Shown: positions 26,205 through 35,210 of the stretch, piece after piece
Numbering within the stretch: the stretch's first letter is position 1
Layout of the letters: the number at the start of each line of letters is the position of its first letter
Origin: Roseimaritima ulvae
GTDB lineage: Bacteria > Planctomycetota > Planctomycetia > Pirellulales > Pirellulaceae
Assembly: GCF_008065135.1 (NCBI RefSeq)
Contig: NZ_CP042914.1
Coordinates: forward strand, 1,860,001-1,924,000
Direction: 5' to 3'
Length of the DNA stretch: 64,000 nucleotides
Made by a program: the position numbers and the translations under genes
Notes under the pieces: model-generated
The model's input: only the letters and a program-made list of their open reading frames with translations
Database searches by the model: none
Told to the model about the DNA's origin: nothing

Positions 26205-27626
26205 TCAGCTCAGTATTGCGTGCGCAACGGTTCCCGCGGTTTCGGTTAACCGCATCTCACGACCCGCGTAGCGATAGGTCAGCCTTTCGTGGTCAAATCC
26301 TAGCAGATGTAAAATGGTGGCGTGCCAGTCGTGAATGTGCATCTTCCCCGCGATCGCTTCGTAGCCGTGATCGTCGGTGCTGCCATACTGGAAGCCTCCT
26401 TTGATACCGCCACCAGCCATCCACATCGTGAATCCCTTGTGATTGTGATCGCGACCTTTGCCATCGGGCGAGTAAGGCGTACGACCAAATTCGCCGCCCC
26501 AAAGGATCAACGTGTCCTTGAGCAAGTCACGACGCAGGAGATCCGCGATTAACCCGGCGATCGGCTTATCCGTTTCGGCACAGTTTTCAGAAAGGGCGGT
26601 TTGCAGATTGCTGTGCTGGTCCCAGCTACCGTGTCCGAGTTCAATAAACCGGACGCCCTCCTCGGCAAATCGCCTGGCAAGTAAGCACTGACGCCCGAAC
26701 CCGTCGGTGGGATCTTCGCCAATGCCGTACAGGTCAAGTGTTTCCTGCGTCTCGTCTGTTATGTTCATGATCGCGGGCACGGCGTCTTGCATTCGGAAGG
26801 CCAATTCGTAGTTCTCAAGGGCCCCGTCAATCACTGGGTTGAAGACATCCCTGGCAAGTTTTTCACGATTCAGTTTTGCAAGGAGGTCAAGCTGTGCGCG
26901 TTGATCCGATTTCGACAATCGCCCGTTCACCGCGTTGTTGATGCCATGCGGATTCACTTCGCCACGACGCATCCGATCGATTCGGCGGTTGCGGGCGCTG
27001 GTGTCCGTGACGGTAAACTTGGTGCCTTGAAATGCCGCCGGCAAAAACGCACTGCCGAAGTTCTGTGCTCCGCCGACACTGCTCGGCGGGTTGATCGAAA
27101 TGAATCCTGGCAGGTTTTGGTTTTCGGTTCCGAGTCCGTACAGTGCCCATGCTCCCATCGACGGCCGAACTTGTTGAAAGTTTCCCGTATGTAGTTGCAT
27201 CATCGCCTGAGCGTGAGACGGTTGGTCGCAATGCATGCCGTTAAGCAGGCACAGGTTGTCAACTTGCTTTGCCAAGTTGGGATACAACTGCGAAAGCCAA
27301 AGCCCACTGTCGCCATGTTGCTGAAAACGAAAACTTGATTGGCACCAGGGTGTTCCGTAATTGGAAGGTCTCCCATGATCGGCGGCTAACCTCGGCTTGT
27401 AATCAAACGTATCGACATGCGAGGGGCCGCCGCGCATGCACAAAAATATCACCCGCTTCGCACGCGGTGCAAAGTGCGGGGCGCGTGACTTCAAGGACGA
27501 TTCGCCCGCAACACTTTGCTCCGCGGCCAGCGCGGAAAAGGCCAAGTAGCCAAACCCGGCCGACATGCTCCGGAGGGCATGGCGTCGCGAGATGGAGGAG
27601 GGTGCGGCATCGGTAGTGTTAATCAT
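26205..27626 (-). CDS. DUF1501-family protein with Tat signal
   Basis: 473 residues from ATG 27626; a TTG three codons upstream is possible. The N-terminus has a twin-arginine motif, SRRHALRSM, with a hydrophobic stretch after it, pointing to Tat export. The blocks RAKRVIFLCMRGGPSHVDTFDYKP, WGGEFGRTPYSPDGKGRDHN and MHIHDWHATILHLLGFDHERLTYRY are typical of DUF1501 (sulfatase/alkaline-phosphatase-like fold, metal ligands D, H). In planctomycetes these genes sit next to DUF1549/DUF1553 cytochromes, as here, and the pair is thought to work on the cell surface in polymer or electron-transfer chemistry. The activity is not known. It is the last gene of a three-gene minus-strand unit, 28 bp after the cytochrome stop. 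Confidence 0.9.
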   Translation of the reverse strand: MINTTDAAPSSISRRHALRSMSAGFGYLAFSALAAEQSVAGESSLKSRAPHFAPRAKRVIFLCMRGGPSHVDTFDYKPRLAADHGRPSNYGTPWCQSSFRFQQHGDSGLWLSQLYPNLAKQVDNLCLLNGMHCDQPSHAQAMMQLHTGNFQQVRPSMGAWALYGLGTENQNLPGFISINPPSSVGGAQNFGSAFLPAAFQGTKFTVTDTSARNRRIDRMRRGEVNPHGINNAVNGRLSKSDQRAQLDLLAKLNREKLARDVFNPVIDGALENYELAFRMQDAVPAIMNITDETQETLDLYGIGEDPTDGFGRQCLLARRFAEEGVRFIELGHGSWDQHSNLQTALSENCAETDKPIAGLIADLLRRDLLKDTLILWGGEFGRTPYSPDGKGRDHNHKGFTMWMAGGGIKGGFQYGSTDDHGYEAIAGKMHIHDWHATILHLLGFDHERLTYRYAGREMRLTETAGTVAHAILS

Positions 27627-27654
27627 AGAAAACAACTATTGGGAAAGACAACAT

Positions 27655-30087
27655 TCAATCAATCTGGCTGAACTCGGTGGTACACATCAAAACCTGGCAG
27701 TAGGCAAGGAGCCTTTCTCGCTTCTCGAGTCTGGACGAATTGTCTAGCGAAACCATGGACGCCCTCGCATGCTGACGTTCCGTGGGCGTTGGGTGGCGAC
27801 CGAGCAGGAGCAAATAAGCGGAATCAACTCGCTCGCTTGCCGGTTGGTTCAACAGCCGATCGGCGAGACTTTCCGCTTGACTCGCCACAAATTCATTGTT
27901 CAGCATGTACAGCGCTTGCAGCGGACTGGAGGTGGACTCTCGGATGCCAGAGACGCTTCCGGCGTCGGGTGCATCAAACAGCTCTAGCATCTCCGGTATC
28001 ACACTTCGCACTCGCGGTAGGTAGACCGAACGGTGATCTGAATCAATCGCGCGAATCACGGGTTCAAAAACGTTTTGACCCACCGTTCCTTCGCCGACGC
28101 TGCGCAGGTAAGTCCCCAGCGGCCGCTCAAGATTCAAGTTTCCCGCAGCCAGCAGCATCGCATCGCGAATCGCTTCTCCCTCCAGCCGTCGCTTGTTCAT
28201 CCTCCAGAGCAAACGATTGTCAGGATCGATGTCAAAGCTGGCGGAGTCGAAGGTTGAAGAGAGTTGCCAGGTGCGTGACATGGCGATTTCGCGAATCAGG
28301 GATTTGATCGACCAATCGTGCTCCATAAACGTGGTAGCCAAATGATCCAGCAACTCGGGGTGTGAGGGAGTTTCACCCGCAGCGCCAAAGTCATCCGCGG
28401 TCCGCACAAGGCCCTGACCGAACATCCAATACCAAACGCGATTCACAATCACTCGTGCGGTGAGCGGATTTTGTTCGCTGGCAATCCAGTTGGCCAACTC
28501 CAGCCTTCCGCTACCGTTGGTGCGTGGAGGAAGCATCTGTCGCCCGGAATCCGAAAGGACCTGCACGAAGCCCCGCGGAACCAATTGAGCCGGCTTGTCA
28601 ATCTCGCCGCGAAGCAGCAATCGAGTCGGCAACGGGAAGTCGCGATCTTGGGTGCCCATGGCAAAGACCCGCGGATTTCCATGCGCGTCGTAAGCTTGCA
28701 GTGCCGCCTCGGTTTCATCACGATCGCTGCGAATCCGCCTGAGCGTTCCGCGAAACACGTTTTCTCCACCGCGTATTTTCCGCATGGCATCGTCGACCCT
28801 TTGTCGGGCGTCATCACGAGCTTTCACAAGCTCGGCGTACTGTTTCGCCGCCAATGCCGGGGTGCCGGGCTCAACGCCCAATCCCGTGATGTCGATCAGC
28901 GTGGTCGCTTGTCGCGCCTGGGCCTTGATCAAACCGTAATGCGTTTCCGTGGCTCGAAAAATGCCAGCCAGGGCGTAATAATCCGACTGTGGAATCGGAT
29001 CGAATTTATGATCATGACATCTTGCACAAGCAACCGTGGTTGCCAGAAAGGCACGTGTCGTGGCATCGATCTGTTCGTCGACCAGGTCCGCGTAAAACTT
29101 CTGCGAGTCTTCTTCACCTACAAGCTTCTGGCCCACGGCCAAGAATCCGGTTGCGATGATGTTTTCGGCCCACTCGGCATCGCTGCCGATCGGCAGTAAG
29201 TCTCCCGCTACCTGCTCCATAATGAAGCGGTCAAAGGATTTGTCTCTGTTGAAAGAATCGATGACGTAGTCGCGGTAACGCCAAGCGTGCTGGTGAACGT
29301 TGTTGGAGTCTCCGCCTGTCGATTCAGCAAAGCGAGCGACGTCCAACCAATGGCGTCCCCATCTCTCGCCGAAGTATTTTGTCCCCAGCAAGCTATCGAC
29401 CAGTTTCTCAATCGCGGCTTGATTCAACCCAGCGGAGTCGCCTTTGATCTCGGCTGTCCAGTGTTTGATCGCAGTCGGTGTTGGCGGCAAGCCCGTCAGC
29501 ACGAAAAAAAGTCGGCGAACTAATACTTGGGCTTCTGCATCGGCTACCGGTTTCAGTCCCCTCGATTCCAATTTCGCCAACACGAAGCGATCGAGATCAT
29601 GCCGTGGCCAGGAGACATTCGTCACCGCTGGTGGGCTAACGTGCTTGGGTGGCTGATAAGCCCAAAATCTCCGTCCAGCCGCCACATCGATTTCCGTTCT
29701 CACATCGGGGACGTTCTCCACGACGCGTGGGTCCGGGGCACCCATTTCGATCCAGCGACGCAGATCCGCAATCACGTCGTCAGGCAATTTGCCCTTGGGC
29801 GGCATCTGATAGTCGCCTTCGTAGGTGATGAATTGGTAGAGCAAACTGTCGCGTGCCGAGCGTCCACGTAACGCCGGCCCGCTGTCGCCTCCTTGCTGCA
29901 GAGCGTCGCGCGTGTCGACTCTCAGTCCACCGCGTGCCTTCCCCGATTCGGTTGAATGGCACTCATAGCAGTGCTTGACCAAGATCGGCCGGATCTTCGT
30001 TTCAAAGAATTGAACGCCGGCTCGATCGTTGGCACTCGCAACGATTGGGGAGCAAAGCAAAACAACGAGGCAGGTGCACGTTCTCAT
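27655..30087 (-). CDS. Planctomycete cytochrome C with DUF1549 and DUF1553 (PSCyt1/PSCyt2/PSD1)
   Basis: 810 residues. A signal peptide (residues 1-19) leads to a PSCyt1 haem site C40-YE-C43-H44. The PSCyt2/DUF1549 region (about 155-380) begins WPRHDLDRFVLAKL and contains a second haem-type motif in CARCHDHKFDPIPQSDYY. DUF1553 (about 525-780) shows LANWIASEQNPLTARVIVNR and AMSRTWQLSS. The architecture is nearly confined to planctomycetes and allies. Haem attachment and a periplasmic site are expected; the substrate is unknown. Its ATG overlaps the stop of the upstream glycine-rich gene by 4 bp, and the DUF1501 gene follows, so the three form an operon. Confidence 0.92.
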   Translation of the reverse strand: MRTCTCLVVLLCSPIVASANDRAGVQFFETKIRPILVKHCYECHSTESGKARGGLRVDTRDALQQGGDSGPALRGRSARDSLLYQFITYEGDYQMPPKGKLPDDVIADLRRWIEMGAPDPRVVENVPDVRTEIDVAAGRRFWAYQPPKHVSPPAVTNVSWPRHDLDRFVLAKLESRGLKPVADAEAQVLVRRLFFVLTGLPPTPTAIKHWTAEIKGDSAGLNQAAIEKLVDSLLGTKYFGERWGRHWLDVARFAESTGGDSNNVHQHAWRYRDYVIDSFNRDKSFDRFIMEQVAGDLLPIGSDAEWAENIIATGFLAVGQKLVGEEDSQKFYADLVDEQIDATTRAFLATTVACARCHDHKFDPIPQSDYYALAGIFRATETHYGLIKAQARQATTLIDITGLGVEPGTPALAAKQYAELVKARDDARQRVDDAMRKIRGGENVFRGTLRRIRSDRDETEAALQAYDAHGNPRVFAMGTQDRDFPLPTRLLLRGEIDKPAQLVPRGFVQVLSDSGRQMLPPRTNGSGRLELANWIASEQNPLTARVIVNRVWYWMFGQGLVRTADDFGAAGETPSHPELLDHLATTFMEHDWSIKSLIREIAMSRTWQLSSTFDSASFDIDPDNRLLWRMNKRRLEGEAIRDAMLLAAGNLNLERPLGTYLRSVGEGTVGQNVFEPVIRAIDSDHRSVYLPRVRSVIPEMLELFDAPDAGSVSGIRESTSSPLQALYMLNNEFVASQAESLADRLLNQPASERVDSAYLLLLGRHPTPTERQHARASMVSLDNSSRLEKRERLLAYCQVLMCTTEFSQID

Positions 30088-30587
30088 TTGCTGGAGCTCC
30101 TACTTGGCGGCCGCCTCGGTTTAACCGCGATGACGGTTTGTCCTGACGAGGATGTGTTGCGTTGATTGACGTCGGTGTCAGCGGTGATCACGTTCAATTC
30201 TGTGATTCGATTCCCTTGGGTGACAATCCTTGCCGAGAGCGGCTTTTGCATTTGGGTGAACACGGGATGACGCATGCCGCCGGCCAATTCGATTCCCACT
30301 CGGAACTCAAATGTCCGCCTCTCGCGCATCGCGGCAGTGATTTTTGCGGCGGTGGGAATGACCGCCGCCTGTGTTTGACTCGTGTTTCCGCCGCCACGGC
30401 CACGGCCACGTCCGCCTCGCATTCCGCGACCTTGCCCCATGCCACCGCCTCGTCCACGTCCTCCGGCGGATTCCGAAAATTCAATCCGATTACCAACAAC
30501 CTTTTGGATCGTGATAAATCTTTCTTCGCTGCGAGCAACCGCCGGGATTGCGAACAGCATCATTAGGGCAATCGCAAATCGCTGCAT
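30084..30587 (-). CDS. Small secreted glycine/arginine-rich protein
   Basis: 167 residues from ATG 30587 (MQRFAIALMMLFAIPAVA), which supplies a clean signal peptide; the frame is open further upstream but with unlikely sequence. The mature part has an RG-rich low-complexity run (about residues 45-75, GRGRGGGMG and similar) and then a conserved-looking segment with ELAGGMRHPVFTQM and VITADTDVNQR. I do not recognise a family. It is first in the operon, overlapping the cytochrome gene by 4 bp, so it may be a partner or assembly factor of that cytochrome pair. Divergent from the ECF sigma gene 260 bp away. Confidence 0.72.
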   Translation of the reverse strand: MQRFAIALMMLFAIPAVARSEERFITIQKVVGNRIEFSESAGGRGRGGGMGQGRGMRGGRGRGRGGGNTSQTQAAVIPTAAKITAAMRERRTFEFRVGIELAGGMRHPVFTQMQKPLSARIVTQGNRITELNVITADTDVNQRNTSSSGQTVIAVKPRRPPSRSSSK

Positions 30588-30847
30588 GGACTCGATCTTC
30601 GTAGAATGGGGGTAGGGGGAGGGGCGACCGGTTTTCAGCCACAGCACTAGGTTGTCGTACCGCAAACGGGAGATTGGACGCAGCTTTTACGGAAACCGGC
30701 TGCCTTTTTTCCGACGCGGGTGAGAATAGGGATGCCGACCGGTACGCGAATCTGGACAAATGCTGATTTTCCGCGTCCAATCCGCGTCCGCTTTGACGAT
30801 TACTGTTGGCCGCCCGGCGAGACAGAAGCGTCCAACGATTGATACTT

Positions 30848-31414
30848 ATGAGCGATTCCATGCCTATCGACCCCCCCAGTGATCAGGGGAAACACGACCC
30901 GGGAAGTGAGTTTGTCTCACTGATCGTTCGGCATCGGCACGCGCTGTACGCGTTTATCGCCAAGCAACTCGTCCATCCAGCGGATGCCGAAGACGTTTTT
31001 CAAAAGACGAGCCTGGTGTTGTGGTCGAAAATGGCAGAATTCGATTCCGGTGGTAGCTTCTTTCATTGGGCATGCGGAATAGCCTTTAACGAAGTCCGCA
31101 ACCACCGACGCACGCAAGGGAGGAATCGATTGCATTTTGATTCCGAGCTTTCCGAGTTGCTCGCCGAGGAATCCATGGCGGAGGAGGAGCTAACTCAGGC
31201 TCGGCTGAAGGCACTTAGCGTCTGTATGGAGAAGCTCTCGCCGCGACAGCAGCAAATCGTGCGTCGCTGTTACGACGGCACATCCACGATCTCGGAAGTG
31301 GCGGGCGCGCTCGGGCGTAGTCGTGATGCCCTCTACAAACAGCTCGCTCGACTTCGCGAAAAGCTGTCGGACTGCATCCGTGGACAGATCGCAGCGGAGG
31401 ACTTTGCATCATGA
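30848..31414 (+). CDS. ECF-family RNA polymerase sigma factor
   Basis: 188 residues from ATG 30848 (MSDSMPID); an upstream frame from 30806 is less likely. Region 2 is visible as HRHALYAFIAKQLVHPADAE, followed by DVFQKTSLVLWSKMAEFD and FFHWACGIAFNEVRNHRR. Region 4 is LKALSVCMEKLSPRQQQIV, then a helix-turn-helix at ISEVAGALGRSRDALYKQL. The C-terminus overlaps the FecR-domain gene by 4 bp (ATGA), the standard layout for a sigma and its membrane regulator. It probably drives its own unit and perhaps the divergent cytochrome operon; that second link is inference. Confidence 0.92.
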   Translation: MSDSMPIDPPSDQGKHDPGSEFVSLIVRHRHALYAFIAKQLVHPADAEDVFQKTSLVLWSKMAEFDSGGSFFHWACGIAFNEVRNHRRTQGRNRLHFDSELSELLAEESMAEEELTQARLKALSVCMEKLSPRQQQIVRRCYDGTSTISEVAGALGRSRDALYKQLARLREKLSDCIRGQIAAEDFAS

Positions 31415-33195
31415 GTTATCAAGAAGACCTCCACCGCCTGCTGGACTTACTGGTCGCCGGAGAGATTGCGCCGGCCGAGCATGAAGCGTTGCAGTCCCTT
31501 TTAAAAACCGATGCGGAAGCTCGTGCCACGTTTCGCCAACGCATGGATCTGGAGTCTGGACTGCGTCATTGGGCTGCCGAGGCAGCGGAGTTGCCAAGTG
31601 ACGAACGCGGGCCGAACGGCAACGATGTCACCGTCTCGCTCGGAGGGCGTTCGGATTTGGAAACGTTCGATTCGCGACCTTCCTCAGCACCCTCTTTGGG
31701 GAAGGGGCGAACGCAGCGAGGGGATGGCAAGCACTGGAGCTCGCGGCAAACCGCTTTCATCGCAGTGTTAGTGGCTTCGATGATCTTTGTCATGGCAGCC
31801 CTGTTTTCGATTCCCAACAGCAACGAACAACAGATCGCCGATTCCCAGGTTCCTGCCTCGGGTGGCAAGTCCGTTGCGAAAGAGGCACTCGGGCATTTAG
31901 TGGAGCAACCCAATTGTCGATGGCAAATCAAGCCGGTCTCTTGGGGCGGCACGTTCAACTCCGGCATCGCTGTGCTCCAGCGGGGCGCTGCGGAGTTGAG
32001 ATTTGGATCGGGAACCAATTTGATTCTTCAAGCACCGTGCGAGTTTAAGGTGACCGACGCAAGCACCGCGGAATTGCTCGCCGGCAGCGTGGCCGTCCAT
32101 GTCACCGAACAGTCCAACGGTTTTGTGCTGGGGACCCCCGAATCGGAAATCTTGGACGAAGGAACCGAGTACGCCGTGTCGGTGGCGGAAGACTCCACGG
32201 AAGTCCACGTGTTTAACGGCAGCGTTTGGTGGGTACCGAAACTGGAAGACGAACGAAAAGAGCACGATCTGCAAGACAGGATCGAAGCGGGACAGGCAAA
32301 GCAATACGTACGCTCTCAACCGACCGACGGAAAATTTATTCCGTTTGGTAGACGTCAGTTTGTTCGGAACATTGAGCAGGCTGTGCGGGACGATACCGAA
32401 GGGGAGATCATCGCCTACGACGGATTTGAAAACCTGGCCGGCAGGATGCGCCGCGGTCGCAGCGGCTTCGGCTGGTCTGGCGGTTGGATTCCCACCGGGC
32501 GGCGAGGCGGCAAAGCAGCGGAAATCCTTGATGCTCCCCCAGGTACCGTGTTTGGGGTTTCACGCGATCAAAGAAGGTTGATGTTGTGCTCTGAAGGGTC
32601 CGATCTTCGTCGTGAGCTTTCACCGCCGTTCACATGGGAACCGGAGACCGAGCTGTACCTGAGCTTCATCATCAGAGACGCCGAAACCGAAACACGGCCT
32701 GTCCCAGAGAGTGGAGACCTAGAGGGCAAGACGCCGGAGCAGTCGGATCCACGGCCAGATCGTTCGTTGCGAATGACTCTCGAGCCTGACCTGCCTGGAC
32801 GAGGTCGAACGCGGCATGCGGTTGCCTCATTCGGAATCACATCGAGTGGTGTGCCGTTTATCAACAGCCGCCAACGTGTTTCTCGAACCGGCTTATCGAT
32901 CCTTCGCGGAGAAGACTACTTTTGTGTTGTGCGAATTCCGTCCGTCGAGTCAAACCGACCGCCACAAATGCGAGTTTACCATTCCACCGAGGCGATTGAA
33001 TCCGACACCGCGGAAACCTGGACGGTCGAGGCCGAGTTTCCGGTGGAGCGACAAGCGATTCGATGGATTCGCGTTACAGCAGGAAGCAACGCCTTTTGGC
33101 ACATCGATGAACTGCGCCTCGGCGCAACCTGGCAATCGGTCATCGAAAGCGAGCAAGACGTTGACCAAGAAACGCCTCATTCGACTACTGGCTAG
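31411..33195 (+). CDS. FecR-domain membrane anti-sigma protein with a C-terminal beta-sandwich
   Basis: 594 residues. The N-terminal 60 residues (LHRLLDLLVAGEIAPAEHEA, FRQRMDLESGLR) resemble an anti-sigma zinc-finger-type or ASD helix bundle. A transmembrane helix lies at about 115-136 (FIAVLVASMIFVMAALFSI). FecR-like strands follow (about 175-275: GAAELRFGSGTNLILQAPCE, ELLAGSVAVHVTEQ, FVLGTPESEILDEGTEY). From about 325 to 585 a concanavalin-like region begins AYDGFENLAGRM. Translational coupling to the ECF gene (ATGA) supports an anti-sigma role. Odd: residues about 88-112 (SAPSLGKGRTQRGDG) derive from DNA that resembles the genome's palindromic repeat. Confidence 0.87.
   Translation: MSYQEDLHRLLDLLVAGEIAPAEHEALQSLLKTDAEARATFRQRMDLESGLRHWAAEAAELPSDERGPNGNDVTVSLGGRSDLETFDSRPSSAPSLGKGRTQRGDGKHWSSRQTAFIAVLVASMIFVMAALFSIPNSNEQQIADSQVPASGGKSVAKEALGHLVEQPNCRWQIKPVSWGGTFNSGIAVLQRGAAELRFGSGTNLILQAPCEFKVTDASTAELLAGSVAVHVTEQSNGFVLGTPESEILDEGTEYAVSVAEDSTEVHVFNGSVWWVPKLEDERKEHDLQDRIEAGQAKQYVRSQPTDGKFIPFGRRQFVRNIEQAVRDDTEGEIIAYDGFENLAGRMRRGRSGFGWSGGWIPTGRRGGKAAEILDAPPGTVFGVSRDQRRLMLCSEGSDLRRELSPPFTWEPETELYLSFIIRDAETETRPVPESGDLEGKTPEQSDPRPDRSLRMTLEPDLPGRGRTRHAVASFGITSSGVPFINSRQRVSRTGLSILRGEDYFCVVRIPSVESNRPPQMRVYHSTEAIESDTAETWTVEAEFPVERQAIRWIRVTAGSNAFWHIDELRLGATWQSVIESEQDVDQETPHSTTG
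31683..31732. repeat. Degenerate palindromic-repeat segment inside the FecR gene
   Basis: The stretch CAGCACCCTCTTTGGGGAAG, then GGGCGAACGCAGCGAGGGGA, matches the core plan of the elements at 16071 and 33319 (CACCCTC, GGG-CGAG, AGCGAGGGGAGG). It lies in the low-complexity cytoplasmic linker before the transmembrane helix and keeps the reading frame. The match is by eye and imperfect. Confidence 0.45.
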
Positions 33196-33224
33196 GTCGG
33201 CTGCTTCTCGGGCAGCAGGAAAGT

Positions 33225-33290
33225 GGTCGCCTTTCGCTCCGCGAAAGTAGCGTGGATCAGCGCACTTTCACGGGGGACGTGAAAGGTATT
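33225..33290. repeat. Single copy of the 33-bp repeat word with adjacent hairpin
   Basis: GGTCGCCTTTCGCTCC followed by GCGAAAGT at 33225-33249 equals the unit repeated at 18566-18717. Immediately after, GCACTTTCACG and CGTGAAAGG form a small stem. This shows the repeat is dispersed in the genome. Confidence 0.75.
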
Positions 33291-33318
33291 ACTGCAACAT
33301 TGGACCTTGGGGCCGCTT

Positions 33319-33432
33319 GCTTCACCCTCCTTTTTAAGGAGGGTCGAGCCTTAGCGAGGGGAGGTTCTTTTGCGGCGACGCGGTCGCTCTCTCCTCGCTG
33401 ACGCCCGACTCTCCCAGAGGGAGAGTGAAGTG
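33319..33432. mobile_element. Palindromic repeat element, second copy (about 114 bp)
   Basis: Starts GCTTCACCCTCC and ends GGGAGAGTGAAG, which are imperfect inverted ends. Internal CCTTTTTAAGGA and AGCGAGGGGAGG blocks follow the same plan as the 201-bp element at 16025. Lacks the perfect 25-bp outer arms of that copy, so it is a shorter or diverged member. Confidence 0.65.
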
Positions 33433-33478
33433 AATCCGTCATTAATACACTTCACGTCCCGAGTGAAAGGCGACAATA

Positions 33479-33563
33479 CGGAAGTCACCCGGCCGAATCA
33501 GGACACTGTCTTGAAAACAGCTGCAGGTCAAACCGTTGTGGGTTCGAGTCCTGCTCTGGGTAC
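33479..33563 (+). pseudogene. tRNA-Ser(UGA)-like remnant
   Basis: An anticodon arm reads CTGT-CTTGAAA-ACAG with anticodon TGA at 33512-33514, a variable-arm-like stretch follows, and then a T arm GTGGG-TTCGAGT-CCTGC (two G-U pairs). The order and spacing match a type II serine tRNA. The 5' half is degraded: no acceptor strand pairs with TCTGGGT, and the D arm is shortened. I therefore call it a relic rather than a working tRNA. Such 3' tRNA pieces can mark integration sites. Confidence 0.45.
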
Positions 33564-33697
33564 CCAGGCCAGATCGCAATTTGGATCACGGCCGCCGAAC
33601 ATGCGTTGATACGTCTTGTGTGAGTGAATAATGAACAGCTTGGGGAAATCTTTTCATGGCCAGCCGATGGTGCCGTCCTGAGTCGCGATCTGGTGGT

Positions 33698-34885
33698 TTA
33701 CGGGGCACCGTCCACATTGATGATCATACGGCGATAGGCGTAGAGATTAGGCTCGCCGTCATCGTGGATTTCCAAGATGATGTGCATGTTCTTCCCGGCG
33801 GCATCCGCAGGAACCGAAATCTTGATGGATTCGGAATCGCGACCCTTCAGGCTTAAGTCTCCGGCGTAAGAGCTCGGGTCTTTATAGAACGACCACGAAT
33901 AGGTAAGCGTGTTTTTGTCGGGGTCGCTGGATCCCTTCGCGGTCAGTGAAACGGTTGAACCCGGTGCGGCCGAGACTTCCAGGACTCGACGCGACGTATC
34001 GCCATTGAGGACGGCGATCGGATGGTGATTGGCATCCTCATACTTGCTGGTGATGCTCCAATCCATCCGTGCGGCGAAGTCGTTGTCGTAGCCCTTGCTC
34101 CAGCGTTTGATTGATTTCGCGCCGTCGGAAGTGTTGCCGTACATGTCGTACGGATCGTACTGTCGTTCTTCTTCCTTCACGGCCCGCATACTCTTAATGC
34201 CGGTCTTTTTCTTCCAGCTGAAACGTCCGCCCCAACCACCCTGGTCAATTTGGTCGGGATCATTGAGACCATTTGGGTAGACATGCATGAACGCCGGGGT
34301 GTCACCTTCCGTCGCCCATTTTGTGTCCGGATAAAGCGCGCCCAGAGGACCATGGCTTTGGATTTCGTTGCGTTGATAGTTCCCATTTTTTGGTGGCTGC
34401 CAACCGTAGACTCCGGTGGCCCGAATGTAGAGTACTTCTGGATAATTCTTCGCGATCCAGGCCCCGGCGTCATCCTGACCAAGAATATCAAACACCCGTA
34501 GCTTGGAAAGAAACTCTGACAGTTCCGCTTCGGAACGCGTCGTGCGAACTTTCCAGATCGCCTGGGCGACATTGTTTGTTCCTCCCCAGCCTCCAATCCA
34601 GACCGGCCGCGGATCGTCCTTGTCCACTGAGGCAATAATCAAGTCCGAACCCGGACTGTCCTTTCCATCGCCAACGTCACTCATCCCGTAATTCGCAACG
34701 CTGTTGGCTTTGAACTCGAACGACTTGATCGCAGCGCTGCCTTTTCCAGCGGCATAGATTGCGGGTCGCAGGTAGGAAAAATTACCCAGCACATTGTGGT
34801 CGTAGCTGGAAAGTTCGTACGTGCGTTCGTTCTTCGTCCAGGTTTCCCCGTCTTTGCTGTAGTACAGATTGAGCGATTGCATCAA
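33698..34885 (-). pseudogene. Chimeric remnant: GH43-type C-terminal segment joined to a DUF1593 C-terminal part
   Basis: One open frame of 395 residues, but it is built from two families. Residues 1-60 (LYYSKDGETWTKNERTYELS, GNFSYLRPAIYAAGKGSAAI) match the C-terminal beta-sandwich of GH43-type proteins. The homology continues upstream of the first ATG (EWKYDHHARSLLMQ) to a TAG stop near 34922. From about residue 68 it switches to DUF1593 (SDLIIASVDKDDPRPVWIGG, WGGTNNVAQAIW, GGWGGRFSWKK and the C-terminal PVSLTAKGSSDPD-like Ig domain). The DUF1593 N-terminal metal-binding half is missing. A deletion that fused two neighbouring genes explains this. No proper start or signal peptide exists, so function is unlikely. 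Confidence 0.75.
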
Positions 34886-34935
34886 TAGGGACCTTGCATG
34901 GTGATCGTATTTCCACTCGCCAACACCGCGAGTCT

Positions 34936-35210
34936 ATCGTCGTGTTGGGGGAGATTTTACCACGTCGAACCGGGGGCGTAACGCGATGGGTAATTCAGAA
35001 TCGAAACGCCATTAGCTGGCCTGAGCCTGCCAGAGGTATCGCCATTGTCTCCAGAGCAATTTCAGGCTCAGCATAAGTAATTTTGGAAACCTAAAGTATG
35101 TTGCGGACCGCCTGTTGTCGCAAAACTATTGCAACTGGAGTCTTTGTGCGTAGGGGGCTCTCGCTGAGCGATCTGAGCCGAAACGAGCGATTGCACGCCC
35201 GCAGCCCTGC
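34936..35210. other. Intergenic region without recognised features
   Basis: 275 bp between the chimeric remnant and the ECF sigma remnant. No coding frame, repeat or hairpin that I can support. Confidence 0.45.

Larger units (their letters stand above)
33196..33697. other. Gene-free repeat region after the FecR gene
   Basis: Contains one copy of the 33-bp repeat word (33225-33249), a hairpin-forming ACTTTCACG/CGTGAAAG segment (about 33260-33286), a palindromic element (33319-33432) and a tRNA-Ser-like remnant (33479-33563). No supported coding frame. Confidence 0.7.

Noticed and set aside
33479-33563. Functional tRNA-Ser gene
   Set aside because: The acceptor stem and D arm cannot be formed from the 5' side, and the anticodon stem has a mismatch; only a relic is supported.
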